Shown here: positions 22,470-22,584 of the stretch, piece by piece
Numbering within the stretch: the stretch's first letter is position 1
Layout of the letters: every line of letters starts with the position of its first letter
From: GH45 sp046704385
Lineage (GTDB): Bacteria; Bacteroidota; Bacteroidia; Bacteroidales; SZUA-534
DNA: 22,584 nt
Reading direction: 5' to 3'
Assembly: GCA_046704385.1 (NCBI GenBank)
Contig: JBJKSB010000102.1
Location: forward strand, 1 to 22,584
Notes under the pieces: model-generated
What the model saw: the letters and a program-made list of their open reading frames with translations, nothing else
Databases searched by the model: none
What the model was told of the DNA's origin: nothing
Made by a program: the position numbers and the translations under genes

Positions 22470-22584
22470 AAAAATTAACCCTTGTATCCTCCCTAACCCT
22501 CCTTGAAAAGGAGGAAACAGGCCTATATTACTAATAAATGCCTAAATTATTTTAAGATGAAAACAGCAATCCAAAGCATAGTAA
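22470..22584 (+). repeat. Dispersed intergenic repeat, copy D (cut by window end)
   Basis: The head hairpin CCTCCTT (22498-22504) / AAGGAGG (22508-22514) is followed by AAACAGGCC, ATTACTAATAAATGCCTAAA, TTATTTTAAGAT and CAGCAATCCAAAGCATAGTA, almost identical to copy C. It runs off the right edge. The whole 22190-22584 stretch is repeats with no gene. Confidence 0.75.

Noticed and set aside
15388..22584. The repeated intergenic sequences as a CRISPR array.
   Set aside because: Copies are about 100-140 bp, imperfect and kilobases apart, with no regular spacers and no cas genes.

Overview
The window looks like a chromosomal segment of an environmental Bacteroidota species, probably of the Marinilabiliales/Prolixibacteraceae kind. 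The evidence is a C-terminal type IX secretion (T9SS) sorting domain, Bacteroidota-style -7 elements (TAnnTTTG), moderate-to-low G+C with long AT-rich spacers, few Shine-Dalgarno sequences, and intergenic short repeats of the kind seen in this phylum. No RNA genes, IS elements or CRISPR arrays were seen.

Region 1 (1-3210) is an envelope export cluster: the C-terminal part of an RND/MMPL-type transporter cut by the window edge, its LolA-like partner, and a secreted DUF2141 protein preceded by a pair of near-palindromes. It is followed by an orphan antitoxin whose ParE-like toxin survives only as a C-terminal stub. Region 2 (3325-4842, minus strand) holds an isoprenylcysteine-methyltransferase-like membrane enzyme and a NudC NADH pyrophosphatase. 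Region 3 (4956-7251) has REP-like hairpins, then a YgiD-type extradiol dioxygenase and a QorB-type quinone reductase, which form a plausible catechol/quinone detoxification pair, and a small unknown protein.

Region 4 (7406-10920) reads as one regulon: a DUF2231 membrane protein, an OmpR-family regulator, its histidine kinase and a lipoprotein rubrerythrin. The promoters at both ends carry the same three-part operator (TTTAAG-like units every 11 bp), exactly the same distance from the -7 element. The rubrerythrin has lost one of its four rubredoxin cysteines (Cys to Ser).

Region 5 (11020-15206) holds a 5' gene stub resembling an iron-type alcohol dehydrogenase and, convergent with it, a 1357-residue T9SS-exported CotH-kinase/beta-helix protein. 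Region 6 (15704-20046) contains the most striking gene: a secreted beta-carbonic anhydrase fused in one reading frame to a complete transmembrane chemoreceptor (MCP) that ends in a CheR-type C-terminal pentapeptide. It is a candidate CO2/bicarbonate sensor with its own enzyme. An AraC-type regulator and a secreted SnoaL-like protein follow.

Region 7 (20047-22584) holds an AT-rich gene for a large protein with a C-terminal PD-(D/E)XK (Mrr-like) nuclease domain, possibly acquired by transfer. It is flanked by copies of a dispersed hairpin-ended intergenic repeat, which also occurs upstream of the carbonic anhydrase receptor.
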